Below, in pieces: positions 26,788 to 34,908 of a stretch of DNA of 64,000 nt (position 1 is its first letter; each line of letters opens with the position of its first letter). Location of the stretch: contig NZ_CP012401.1 of assembly GCF_001305595.1 (NCBI RefSeq), positions 558,001-622,000 of the forward strand, read 5' to 3'. Source of the DNA: Azospirillum thiophilum. Lineage in GTDB: Bacteria > Pseudomonadota > Alphaproteobacteria > Azospirillales > Azospirillaceae. The position numbers and the translations under genes were made by a program. Below the pieces are notes generated by a model that worked only from the letters and a program-made list of their open reading frames with translations, was not told the origin of the DNA and searched no databases.

Positions 26788-28752
26788 TCACCCGCACTGA
26801 ACCCAGGCCTTGGCCCGCCGATGCGCCAGACGGGCGGCCAAAGCCTGCCGGGTCTCCAGTTCGACGGCCAGACGCTGGCGTCCCGCGGCGATCCGGTGTT
26901 GACCACATCGGCGCGCGATCCCGGCCAGAAGGCGCAACGCCTTGATCCGCCCCATCGGATCGCCAATCAAGCCGGCGATTCTGTACGACAGCTTCAGGGA
27001 ACTGACCGCTTCCACGATCCAGCCATGGCCGGACTTGTCATCATCCTGGCGCCCCAGCCACCCCCAGCCCGCCGCCCGCAGCGCCTGCACCGCGTGGTTG
27101 CGTCCATGATTGACCAGTCCTAGAAGGCTGTCCGTCTCGCGATAGCGCTCGGGGGTGTCATCGTGGAACTCCAGCACGGGCAGTCCATCCCGGCGGTAGA
27201 TCACGCGTTCCAGGAAGGCCACCACCGGCCCCGGCCAGTCGGCAAGGAAGGAACTGATCCGCGTCACCAGGGCCAGAAGATGCGGGTCGGTGGCTTCCGG
27301 ACTCCCCGCCGCATGGCGCTGGAAAAGGGCCAGGGATGCCCCGATCATCAAACGCAGGGGCAGAATCAAAGGCAAAAGAAGTGCGTGCACGGCCCGTTCC
27401 GGCGGCAATCCGGCGACGATCGCTTGCGCGAACAGGCCGGCTTCAACCACCGACCACAAGGCCTCTCGCCGATCAGAGTCGGCGAAAGGCCGCTCATTCC
27501 GGAAACGCCAAAGGATCATGAGATAAAGGATACCGGCCGTGATCGGACGACGGGACAAACGGAGCGCCGCCGCCCACTGACGGCGGTGGAAACTCCGCGA
27601 ATAGTCCGAGAAATCCACGGTCATCGCCCATCGGTGCAAAATCCGTTCGGCGTCATAGAACCCCTGATCCCGCAACGCGTTGAACAGAAGCTGGTGGCGA
27701 TGGTCGAATCGATTCCTCGGCAACCGTGCCATGTCGATGAACGCGGCGCTTCGCGCGCCCATGCCAATGCTGGCGTAGAGCTTTGCCGCGTAGAGCGCCT
27801 TGCCATCCGCATCGGGGCGGAAGCGTTTCTCCCAACCGCTCCGCCATGGCATTCCGGGGGACGGGTCGGGAAGCTCCGGCAGCGGCATCAATTCGGCGAG
27901 CAGCGCGCGCGTGTCGCCGGCACGACCCTCCTTGCGCGCCGGATCGAAGGCCCGCAGCATATCCAGCGCACCGGTGCTCAGAGCCTCCTCCCACATATCG
28001 TCGGTCCAAGCCCGATCATCGACGCCGTGGGTCTGAACGTCCACGGAGGCGGCCACTGCATGGTGCAGCCAGACGATGCGGGCCGCGAAAGGACGCTCGA
28101 TACGGGCGCGGTCCTGGAACAAAGGCACGATGTCGAAGAAGTCCGCGCCGCTGTAGCCGCAGAACACCATCGTGTTGCCGGGATTGTCGAGCAGAGTCTC
28201 GACCCGTTCGCGCAACGCGGGTGGCAAACCCGCCTGGAGATTGGCGATGGAATGGCCAAGGGTGGCGAGGTCTTCGCCCAACGAGCCGTGAAGCTTGATC
28301 AACCCCCAATCGGCGGTGATGCCGGTAGCGGGCGTCATCACGGGAATCACGCCCGGCCAGCAATCCTCAACCACCGTGTCGAAGTTGGTGGTGATGGCGT
28401 ACAGCCGATGCGCCACGATGTGATCGGCGATCGCCCGATGCAGGGCGTTCGGCCGACACAGACGGAAGAGCTCCAGATTTTTCAGGCAGTCGATGCCGAA
28501 GGTCCAGCGCGCGTCCTCGATCACCTTTTCCAGACGAGGCAGATCCTTGTCGAGAAGCTCCGCATTGTCGGCAAACAGGGCAAGGATGGTGTCCGCCTCC
28601 CCGTCCGGCAGGTGATGACGCAGCCATTGCTCGGTCAGGCCGTAGCCCAGCGGCATGCCGCTCGCCTTCGACACGCCGGCACCGAACCAGACGATCAACC
28701 GTCCCTCCGGCACCGCCGCCGTCTTTCGTGCCAGCCAGGTATTCTCCGTCAT
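26788..28752 (-). CDS. SIR2-domain protein with helical C-terminal region
   Basis: Encodes 654 residues from ATG 28752, which overlaps the upstream small gene (ATGA). Residues 1-230 are a SIR2 fold: IVWFGAGVSKASGMP near 20-34, AITTNFDTVVED near 118-129, LIKLHGS with the catalytic His near 152, and VFCGYSGADFFDI near 193. The remaining 420 residues are all-helical, possibly degenerate TPR-like, with a hydrophobic patch (HALLLPLILPLRLMIG). Known: SIR2 domains in defence proteins (DSR, Thoeris ThsA, SIR2-HerA) hydrolyse NAD+. The SIR2-helical layout resembles DSR-type abortive proteins but is shorter than DSR1/DSR2. It is transcribed away from the SIR2-HerA operon and may be an independent system or a partner. 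Confidence 0.82.
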   Translation of the reverse strand: MTENTWLARKTAAVPEGRLIVWFGAGVSKASGMPLGYGLTEQWLRHHLPDGEADTILALFADNAELLDKDLPRLEKVIEDARWTFGIDCLKNLELFRLCRPNALHRAIADHIVAHRLYAITTNFDTVVEDCWPGVIPVMTPATGITADWGLIKLHGSLGEDLATLGHSIANLQAGLPPALRERVETLLDNPGNTMVFCGYSGADFFDIVPLFQDRARIERPFAARIVWLHHAVAASVDVQTHGVDDRAWTDDMWEEALSTGALDMLRAFDPARKEGRAGDTRALLAELMPLPELPDPSPGMPWRSGWEKRFRPDADGKALYAAKLYASIGMGARSAAFIDMARLPRNRFDHRHQLLFNALRDQGFYDAERILHRWAMTVDFSDYSRSFHRRQWAAALRLSRRPITAGILYLMILWRFRNERPFADSDRREALWSVVEAGLFAQAIVAGLPPERAVHALLLPLILPLRLMIGASLALFQRHAAGSPEATDPHLLALVTRISSFLADWPGPVVAFLERVIYRRDGLPVLEFHDDTPERYRETDSLLGLVNHGRNHAVQALRAAGWGWLGRQDDDKSGHGWIVEAVSSLKLSYRIAGLIGDPMGRIKALRLLAGIARRCGQHRIAAGRQRLAVELETRQALAARLAHRRAKAWVQCG

Positions 28753-29090
28753 GCCACGGTTCCGACGCGGAGCGCCTCATACCAGCGCCGCTGACGTTCC
28801 AGGTCATGGGGCGCGGCGCTCAGCCCGCGCACCTCCCAACACCGCTTGGTGGCGAACACCGCCTCCCCCAGATCCTGGCTGGCAAGCCAACGGTAGGGGC
28901 CCGCCATGCAGCCCAGTTCCTGCATCGGATAGAGCGGCGCGCCACCGACATCGGCGGGGAAAGCTTCGCTGTCTCCGTACAAGAGCCACATCATCGCACC
29001 ATCCGGCAGGGTGACGCCGGTCTGCTCCTCCAGGCGCCGCACCAATTCACGGGCGACGACCATCGGATTAAGGAGTGGATTCGTGTCCAT
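28749..29090 (-). CDS. Small protein of unknown function paired with the SIR2 gene
   Basis: Encodes 113 residues from ATG 29090 (MDTNPLLNPMVVAREL). A longer reading to 29168 would begin inside the likely promoter, so the short form is preferred. It has an N-terminal helix (VARELVRRLEEQTG), a central part with LPDGAMMWLLYGDSEAFP and PLYPMQELGCMAGPYRW, and a basic C-terminal helix (HDLERQRRWYEALR). There is no signal peptide or membrane segment, and the family is not recognised. Its stop overlaps the SIR2 start by 4 bases, so the two proteins are made together. It could be a regulator, a sensor or an inhibitor holding the SIR2 protein in check; none of these is shown. Confidence 0.65.
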   Translation of the reverse strand: MDTNPLLNPMVVARELVRRLEEQTGVTLPDGAMMWLLYGDSEAFPADVGGAPLYPMQELGCMAGPYRWLASQDLGEAVFATKRCWEVRGLSAAPHDLERQRRWYEALRVGTVA

Positions 29091-29148
29091 GCCTCTCTTG
29101 GAACCATCTTTTGAGAAGGAAGGCCAGTTTCTTGCTCCAATAGAAAGC

Positions 29149-29154
29149 ATTATA
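29149..29154 (-). promoter_or_regulatory. Putative -10 element of the SIR2/small-protein operon
   Basis: A perfect TATAAT on the minus strand, preceded by an AT-rich tract, would start transcription near 29142, about 50 bases before ATG 29090. The hexamer 17 bases upstream (GGATTT) is a poor -35, so an activator may be needed. The 178-bp divergent region also serves the plus-strand SIR2-HerA operon, for which TTGCGC/TAAAAA near 29208-29235 is only a weak candidate. Confidence 0.45.
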
Positions 29155-29268
29155 TCCACCTTACACATCCAAAATCCACTTCATGTGAATGAAATGGCTC
29201 GTGATGGTTGCGCCATATGAACGTCGTGCTAAAAAAAAGCGCCGTCTCCCGCCGCGCAGGTCAGCCCG

Positions 29269-30387
29269 ATGCCATCCGAGTCCGATCAGAAAGCCGTCCT
29301 TGAAGAAGCCCGGCAGTTCATCGCCAACAACTGCCTCGCCCGCAATCCGGTGATCGTGCTGGGCAGCGGCGCCTCGGTCCGGCACGGGCTGCCGACGATG
29401 TCCGCCTTGAAGGATGCCATCGTCGCCGCGATCGAGCCGGGCAAGCGGACCAAGGCGGAGCAAACCGCATGGGAGGCGTTCAAGAAAATCCTGGCCGCCA
29501 AGGATCCGGACACCGGGCAATTCACGGATCTCGAAACCGCACTTCAGCAAGCCAACCTGCACGAACACCCCACCCTGCACGAGGCGGTGATCAACGCGAC
29601 CTGGATGTGCGTCGCGACCGGCGATCAGCAGGCGTTTCTAACCTTCCTTGCCGGCAGTGAGCCGCCGCTCGCCCGGCTGTTCCGCTTTCTGCTGAGCAGC
29701 CAGAACCGGCGGGTGACGGTGGTCACGCCCAACTATGACCGCATCGCCGAATACGCCGCCGACATCGCCGGCTACTGCCATCGCACCGGATTCGGCTCCG
29801 GCTACATCCGGACCTGGCAGGAGATGAACCGGCCGGTTCGATATTACGACACCATCCATAAGGTCGAGGCGCGCACGATCGACATCTGGAAGGTGCATGG
29901 CTCCATCGACTGGTTCCGCCTGGGCGCGCCGGGGCAAGAGCGCATTCTCAGCCTGCCGATCGGTGCATCAAACGAGGCTCCGCCCGCCCGCATGTCGATG
30001 GCCCGCCCGGTGATCGTGCCGCCGGGGCGGAGCAAATATGAGGAAACCCACCGCGATCCCTACCGATCCTGCATGCAGGAGGCCGACCGCGCGCTGTCGC
30101 AGGCGGAAGCCTTTCTATGCGTCGGCTATGGTTTCAACGACAGCCATTTACAGGAACGCCTGATCGGACGCTGCCGCGACGCCAAGATGCCGGTCGTTCT
30201 CCTGACCCGCGACATCACGCCAAAGGCCAAGGAACTGCTGATCGACGCCAAGGCCAATTGCGTGATCCTGTCCAAGGCGGAAACAGAGGGTAAGACCCTC
30301 ATCCACACCCCGAACTGCCGTGATGGTCTGGAGGTGGAAGGTGTCGATTTGTGGGACTTTCATCATTTCCTGAATTTCGCGTCATGA
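29269..30387 (+). CDS. SIR2-family NADase of a SIR2-HerA system
   Basis: Encodes 372 residues from ATG 29269. The SIR2 core is complete: IVLGSGASVRHGLPTM near 29-44, VVTPNYDRIAEYAADI near 151-166, IWKVHGSIDWF with catalytic His near 210, and FLCVGYGFNDSHLQE near 282-296. A helical insertion (about 60-120) separates the first two motifs. Known: in SIR2-HerA defence pairs the SIR2 subunit forms large complexes with the HerA hexamer and depletes NAD+ when activated by phage; a related pair is called Nezha. The ATGA overlap with herA at 30384 is typical of that pair. It is intact by motif. Here the operon continues into a channel-like RyR protein, which the two-gene descriptions do not include. 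Confidence 0.9.
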   Translation: MPSESDQKAVLEEARQFIANNCLARNPVIVLGSGASVRHGLPTMSALKDAIVAAIEPGKRTKAEQTAWEAFKKILAAKDPDTGQFTDLETALQQANLHEHPTLHEAVINATWMCVATGDQQAFLTFLAGSEPPLARLFRFLLSSQNRRVTVVTPNYDRIAEYAADIAGYCHRTGFGSGYIRTWQEMNRPVRYYDTIHKVEARTIDIWKVHGSIDWFRLGAPGQERILSLPIGASNEAPPARMSMARPVIVPPGRSKYEETHRDPYRSCMQEADRALSQAEAFLCVGYGFNDSHLQERLIGRCRDAKMPVVLLTRDITPKAKELLIDAKANCVILSKAETEGKTLIHTPNCRDGLEVEGVDLWDFHHFLNFAS

Positions 30388-32162
30388 GGAAAACGATCAT
30401 GTTCGCCTTTCGTGACGAGAACGCCCTGGGCAAGGTCGTTTCGGTGGATACGGGAAATGCCGTGGTGCAGGTCCCGGATCCGAATCGGCTGCAACGCTTG
30501 CAGGTGAACCGGCTGGTCGTGCTCCAGGCGCGTCCCGGACAGCCGCTGATCGGCGTGGTGCGCAAGATCACCCGCCAGATGGATGGTGGCGGGTTGGATG
30601 AGGATGTCCTTCCCGGGCTGGATCCATCGGAAAGCAACTTTGTCCGCATCGCCCTGGTGGGCACGCTTTTTCACCGCGACCGCGAGCATCGGAATGTGTT
30701 CCGCCGGTCGCTTGAGGCGGTGCCACAGATCGACGCCTTGTGCTTCGCGTTGGAAGGGTCTGACCTGACGGCCTTCATGCAGGTCGTATCCCAGATCGGC
30801 AAGGGCGAAGAGACGGCGTTGTCGCTCGGCAGCTACACCCTGGACGCCGGAGCCGCCGCCTTGCTGAATGGCAATCGCTTTTTCCAACGTCACGCCGTCG
30901 TCGTCGGCAGCACCGGCTCGGGCAAGAGCTGGACAACGGCACGTTTGTTGGAGCAGGTGGCGGATCTACCGAACGCCAACGCGCTGGTCTTCGACATCCA
31001 TGGCGAATACCGCACGCTGAAAGGTCCTGGCTTCCGGCACCTGCGGGTGGCAGGCCCGACCGATCTCGATACTCAAACGGCATCGCCGAACATCCTGTAC
31101 CTGCCTTATTGGCTGCTGAACTATGAGGCGCTTCGCACGCTGTTGGTGGAACGCAGCGACCAGAACGCGCCCAACCAGTCGATGCTGATCAGTCGTCTGG
31201 TACGGGAAGCTAAGGAGACGTTCATCAAGGACGCCAGACGGGAAGACCTGTTGCCTGGCTTCACCGTCGACAGCCCGATTCCTTTCGACCTGAAATGGGT
31301 GCTGGACGGGCTTGTCGAACATAACGAAGCGATGGAAACCAACCCGAACACTGGGAAGGAGCGTCAAGCCGAATTCAACAACAAGCTGGGCCGTTTGATC
31401 GCGCGCCTCGACGCCAAGCTCCAAGACCGCCGCCACGGCTTCCTGTTCGGCGGTCAGCCCGCCACCATGCAACTCGACTATCTCGACACCCTCGTCGAAC
31501 GCCTGTTGGCCGGGCGGTGCGGGCAGGCGGATGGCGCGGGCGGCGTCAAGATCATCGACTTTTCCGAGGTGCCCTCCGACATTCTGCCGCTGATCGTCGC
31601 CATGGTCGCCGGGCTGGCCTTCTCCATTCAGCAATGGACCCCCTCGGAGCGGCGGCATCCCATCGCGCTGTTCTGCGACGAGGCACACAATTACATTCCC
31701 GACCTCGCTCAGGACGATTCCGAGGCGCGCGTCGCCGTCCGCACCTTCGAGCGGTTGGCCAAGGAGGGGCGCAAGTACGGCGTCGGGCTGGTCATCATCA
31801 GTCAACGCCCGGCCGAGGTCAGCCGCACCGTGATCAGCCAGTGCAACAACGTCATCGCCATGCGCCTGACCAACGCCGAGGACCAGAACCGGGTGCGTGG
31901 CCTGCTGCCCGACACCTTGGCCGGCTTCGCCGATCTGCTGCCCATCCTCGACGTCGGCGAGGCGGTGGTGGTGGGTGACGCCAGCCTGCTGCCCGCCCGC
32001 ATCCGCATCGCCGAGCCGCGCAACAAGCCCGACAGCAGAACCATTGAATTCTGGACCCGCTGGTCGGGCACCGACAACCCGGACAGCTTGCGTGACGCCT
32101 GCGAAGCGTGGCGTCGACAAAGCCTGCAAGCCGCCCCCGCCCCTCAGCCGGCCGATGCCTGA
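30384..32162 (+). CDS. herA: HerA-type hexameric ATPase/helicase
   Basis: Encodes 592 residues from ATG 30384 inside the SIR2 stop; ATG 30399 is an alternative. The N-terminal HAS-barrel (about 1-110: LGKVVSVDTGNAVVQVP) is followed by the FtsK/HerA ATPase core with Walker A VVGSTGSGKSWTTARLLE near 172-190, Walker B HPIALFCDEAHNYIP near 425-440 and the arginine region VSRTVISQCNNVIAMRLTNA. The C-terminus has the brace typical of HerA. Known: bacterial HerA in defence operons assembles as a hexamer on the partner effector and controls its activity. It ends two bases before the next start, so all three genes form one transcript. There is no NurA nuclease here, which fits the SIR2-HerA type rather than archaeal end resection. 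Confidence 0.92.
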   Translation: MRKTIMFAFRDENALGKVVSVDTGNAVVQVPDPNRLQRLQVNRLVVLQARPGQPLIGVVRKITRQMDGGGLDEDVLPGLDPSESNFVRIALVGTLFHRDREHRNVFRRSLEAVPQIDALCFALEGSDLTAFMQVVSQIGKGEETALSLGSYTLDAGAAALLNGNRFFQRHAVVVGSTGSGKSWTTARLLEQVADLPNANALVFDIHGEYRTLKGPGFRHLRVAGPTDLDTQTASPNILYLPYWLLNYEALRTLLVERSDQNAPNQSMLISRLVREAKETFIKDARREDLLPGFTVDSPIPFDLKWVLDGLVEHNEAMETNPNTGKERQAEFNNKLGRLIARLDAKLQDRRHGFLFGGQPATMQLDYLDTLVERLLAGRCGQADGAGGVKIIDFSEVPSDILPLIVAMVAGLAFSIQQWTPSERRHPIALFCDEAHNYIPDLAQDDSEARVAVRTFERLAKEGRKYGVGLVIISQRPAEVSRTVISQCNNVIAMRLTNAEDQNRVRGLLPDTLAGFADLLPILDVGEAVVVGDASLLPARIRIAEPRNKPDSRTIEFWTRWSGTDNPDSLRDACEAWRRQSLQAAPAPQPADA

Positions 32163-32164
32163 CC

Positions 32165-34867
32165 ATGCCGATACGCTTGCGGAAGCTACCCATCTTTTTG
32201 ATTCTCATCGTTCTCGCGATCAATTTTTCCTTTTTGTATTTCGGTCTGCCCGATTGCCCGTTGCCCGAGAAGGCGGAGGAAAAGGCCTGTGTCGATTCCG
32301 GCCTGTCGGGATTGCTGGCTATCGCATACCGGGCGCTGATGCTGTTCACCCTTGAGGGCAACAATCTCGATCCGCAGTTCACCGACGCACCGGACTGGGT
32401 GTGGTGGGCGTTCCAAATGCTGCGGATCGCCACGCCGTTCGCGCTGGCCGCCGCCGTGCTGCACACGCTATCCAACGTTTGGGACGCGACGACCCTCCGA
32501 TTCAGCCGATGGACGAAAAGGAAAACCGCCGTTGTCATCGGGCTGGGTCAGATCGGGCGAATGTTCGCGCGGGAATACCGGAACAGAAACCTCTTTGTGG
32601 TCGGGGTGGACTCCAACCCATCCGACGAGTTGGTCGCGTTCTGCCAACGTCATTCGATTCGTCTTATCGTTGGCGATGGCGCCGACCCCGACGTTCTGAA
32701 CCCAATCCTGGACGGGCGGGTGGAGCGCGTGGCTGTCGTGACCGACGACGACGTCCGCAACATGGAGGTCGCCGGGCGCATTCGAAGGCTGCGGATGGAC
32801 CAAGAGGCTCCGAATTCTCTCAACCTGTACGTTCATATCTTCGATCCTCGGTTGGCGCTCCGCCTGCACGACCACCACCTGCCATCCACCACCGGAAACG
32901 CCACCGTCTCCATGCTGCCGTTCAGCTTCTACACCGTGACCGCGCGCGAATTGCTGCGCACGGTGCCGCTGCACCAGTTTGCCGACCTGCGTGGCCAACG
33001 CCGCATCCATGCCGCCATCTTCGGGTTCGGCAGCATGGGAGAAAGCCTGTTCGTGCAGATTGCCCAGCTTGGCCATTACAAGGATTTCGAGCCGCCGCGC
33101 ATCTCCATCTTCGACCGCAACCCCGACGATTGCCGCCGCATCATCGCCGCCCGCTATCCGCAAATAGATCAAGCCTGCCGGTGGACGGTCGATCCGATCG
33201 AGTTTGGCCGCACCGCGCTGGATGACAGTGACACGCTTCGCGACATCGAGAACTCCGACGGCATCACCGCGACCTTTCTGTGCCTGGGGGTGGAAGCCGA
33301 CAACATCGCGGCCGCTCTGGAACTGCGCGCCCTGATGACGCGCTACAGGCGCTTTCTGGCGCCGATCTACGTGCGAATCCGCAACGCCGAGGGGCTTGAG
33401 GATTTCATGCCGTCCACCGGCGCCAACCAGTGCCGGCGCTTCCAGGACGAGTTGCGCCCGTTCGGCCTGGTCAGGGACATCCTGGGGGCCAGCGGCATCG
33501 AGGGCGACTCCGAATGGCTGGCGCAAATTCTGCATTTTGGCTACACGGCGCGCATGGCGTTGACGGCCGAAGAGCGATCACGGGACCAGGACGGCGACGG
33601 AATTCCAGACTTCTACCGCACCTGCGTTCGCCAGCTTTCCAGCCGGCGCGAGGCGTTGCTGCCGGAGTGGATGAGAATCCCGGAGCCGTTCCGTGATTCG
33701 AGCCGGGCCGGGGCCGATCACCTGCGGGTGAAATTGGCGGGCCTTGGCTATGACCTGTCGAACCGTCCAACCAGCGCCTTCCGATTGGCGGAACTGCCAT
33801 CGAAGCCGGCCCTGCGCTGGCTGGATCGTTTGGAGCACACCCGATGGATGGCCGACCGGGCCGCGATCGGCTATCGCCCTTCCGACACCATCAAGGATGA
33901 CGACCGCCGCCTGCACCGTCTTCTGGTCCCCTTCGAGGCGTTGCGCCATGAAGACGCTAAGGACCGCGACATGAATCTCCTCTTGCTGGACGGTGTCCTC
34001 GGCCAGGACGACGGCGGCACCGACGTTCATCGGCTGCGTCGCAACCACACGGTGGGCGTGATCGGTCATGCCGCTGTCGGGTGCCATGGCCTGCCAGCCG
34101 GGTTCTGGGAAAGCGCTCAAGCCACGGCGCTCCTTGCCCGGCTCCGCGCATGCACAGACAACCACCGGCTCGTGCTGCTGGCCGCCATTGAGGAGCCGGC
34201 CGAGGCGGAGTTCGTTTGGCGGCTCCTGGACAACGTTTTGCCCGTCGAGGAGAAGCGGCCCGAGGCAACCCAACGCCGCCTCGAGGAGCGCTCGATCGTT
34301 CTGCGTTGTCCCCGTTTTTTGCCGGTCCCCCGAATCAAGGATGGCGACGACCCGCTGCTCCGCTCTCAAGGCAATCGACCACAGTGGTGGCGCACACCGG
34401 AATGGGTCATCGACATGATCCCGGCAGGCCGTTTCGGAGACGACTTTTACGAGAATTATTACGCCCAATCAGCGAATGATCTGCCACGTCCCCGGCGTGA
34501 TGCCGTGGCCGCGCAACGGGCGCGGGCGCTCGCCTATTGGATCGAGCGTTGTGACAGCCTGATCTACTTGGCGCCCAGCCCGTCCCCCTCGATCAGCACC
34601 GAGGTTAACCCGACGGACAGTGCCGCGGCTTTCCTCGAATTGGCCGAACGTCTGTTCGAAAACACCGTCGCTGATGAGTCACAACGCACGCGCGACTGGC
34701 AAGCTTTGTACGGCTACTGGAACCACCCAGAACATATTCCCGCATGCTTTTCATCGGTGCCGCTGGGCCGCTTCGCCCGCCACCGAGAGGTTTCCGGCCT
34801 CATCCGAGTGGAGCAACCATCGCTTGGTGGATTGGAATGGGTGTCGATTTCAGGCAGCGAGCTGTAA
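32165..34867 (+). CDS. Membrane protein with TrkA-N pair, RyR domain and SLOG-like C-terminus
   Basis: Encodes 900 residues from ATG 32165, 2 bases after herA. Membrane helices lie near residues 7-27 and 80-102, with a third hydrophobic stretch near 48-60; no TVGYG-type selectivity filter is seen. Two Rossmann folds of the TrkA-N/RCK kind follow: VVIGLGQIGRMFARE near 122 and AAIFGFGSMGESLFVQ near 283. At about 473-481 the sequence DQDGDGIPD fits the calcium-loop pattern DxDxDGxxD. A RyR domain is at about 550-595 (WLDRLEHTRWMADRAAIGY). The last 270 residues begin VGVIGHAAVG and look like a Rossmann/SLOG-type ligand-binding domain. Known: TrkA-N and SLOG domains bind dinucleotides or NAD-derived ligands, and RyR domains occur in prokaryotic conflict systems. 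Inference: a membrane effector gated by the product of the SIR2 enzyme. Confidence 0.8.
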   Translation: MPIRLRKLPIFLILIVLAINFSFLYFGLPDCPLPEKAEEKACVDSGLSGLLAIAYRALMLFTLEGNNLDPQFTDAPDWVWWAFQMLRIATPFALAAAVLHTLSNVWDATTLRFSRWTKRKTAVVIGLGQIGRMFAREYRNRNLFVVGVDSNPSDELVAFCQRHSIRLIVGDGADPDVLNPILDGRVERVAVVTDDDVRNMEVAGRIRRLRMDQEAPNSLNLYVHIFDPRLALRLHDHHLPSTTGNATVSMLPFSFYTVTARELLRTVPLHQFADLRGQRRIHAAIFGFGSMGESLFVQIAQLGHYKDFEPPRISIFDRNPDDCRRIIAARYPQIDQACRWTVDPIEFGRTALDDSDTLRDIENSDGITATFLCLGVEADNIAAALELRALMTRYRRFLAPIYVRIRNAEGLEDFMPSTGANQCRRFQDELRPFGLVRDILGASGIEGDSEWLAQILHFGYTARMALTAEERSRDQDGDGIPDFYRTCVRQLSSRREALLPEWMRIPEPFRDSSRAGADHLRVKLAGLGYDLSNRPTSAFRLAELPSKPALRWLDRLEHTRWMADRAAIGYRPSDTIKDDDRRLHRLLVPFEALRHEDAKDRDMNLLLLDGVLGQDDGGTDVHRLRRNHTVGVIGHAAVGCHGLPAGFWESAQATALLARLRACTDNHRLVLLAAIEEPAEAEFVWRLLDNVLPVEEKRPEATQRRLEERSIVLRCPRFLPVPRIKDGDDPLLRSQGNRPQWWRTPEWVIDMIPAGRFGDDFYENYYAQSANDLPRPRRDAVAAQRARALAYWIERCDSLIYLAPSPSPSISTEVNPTDSAAAFLELAERLFENTVADESQRTRDWQALYGYWNHPEHIPACFSSVPLGRFARHREVSGLIRVEQPSLGGLEWVSISGSEL

Positions 34868-34908
34868 AAGACGATATCTTCTCCACTCACCCTCAGGAGC
34901 CGATCCAA

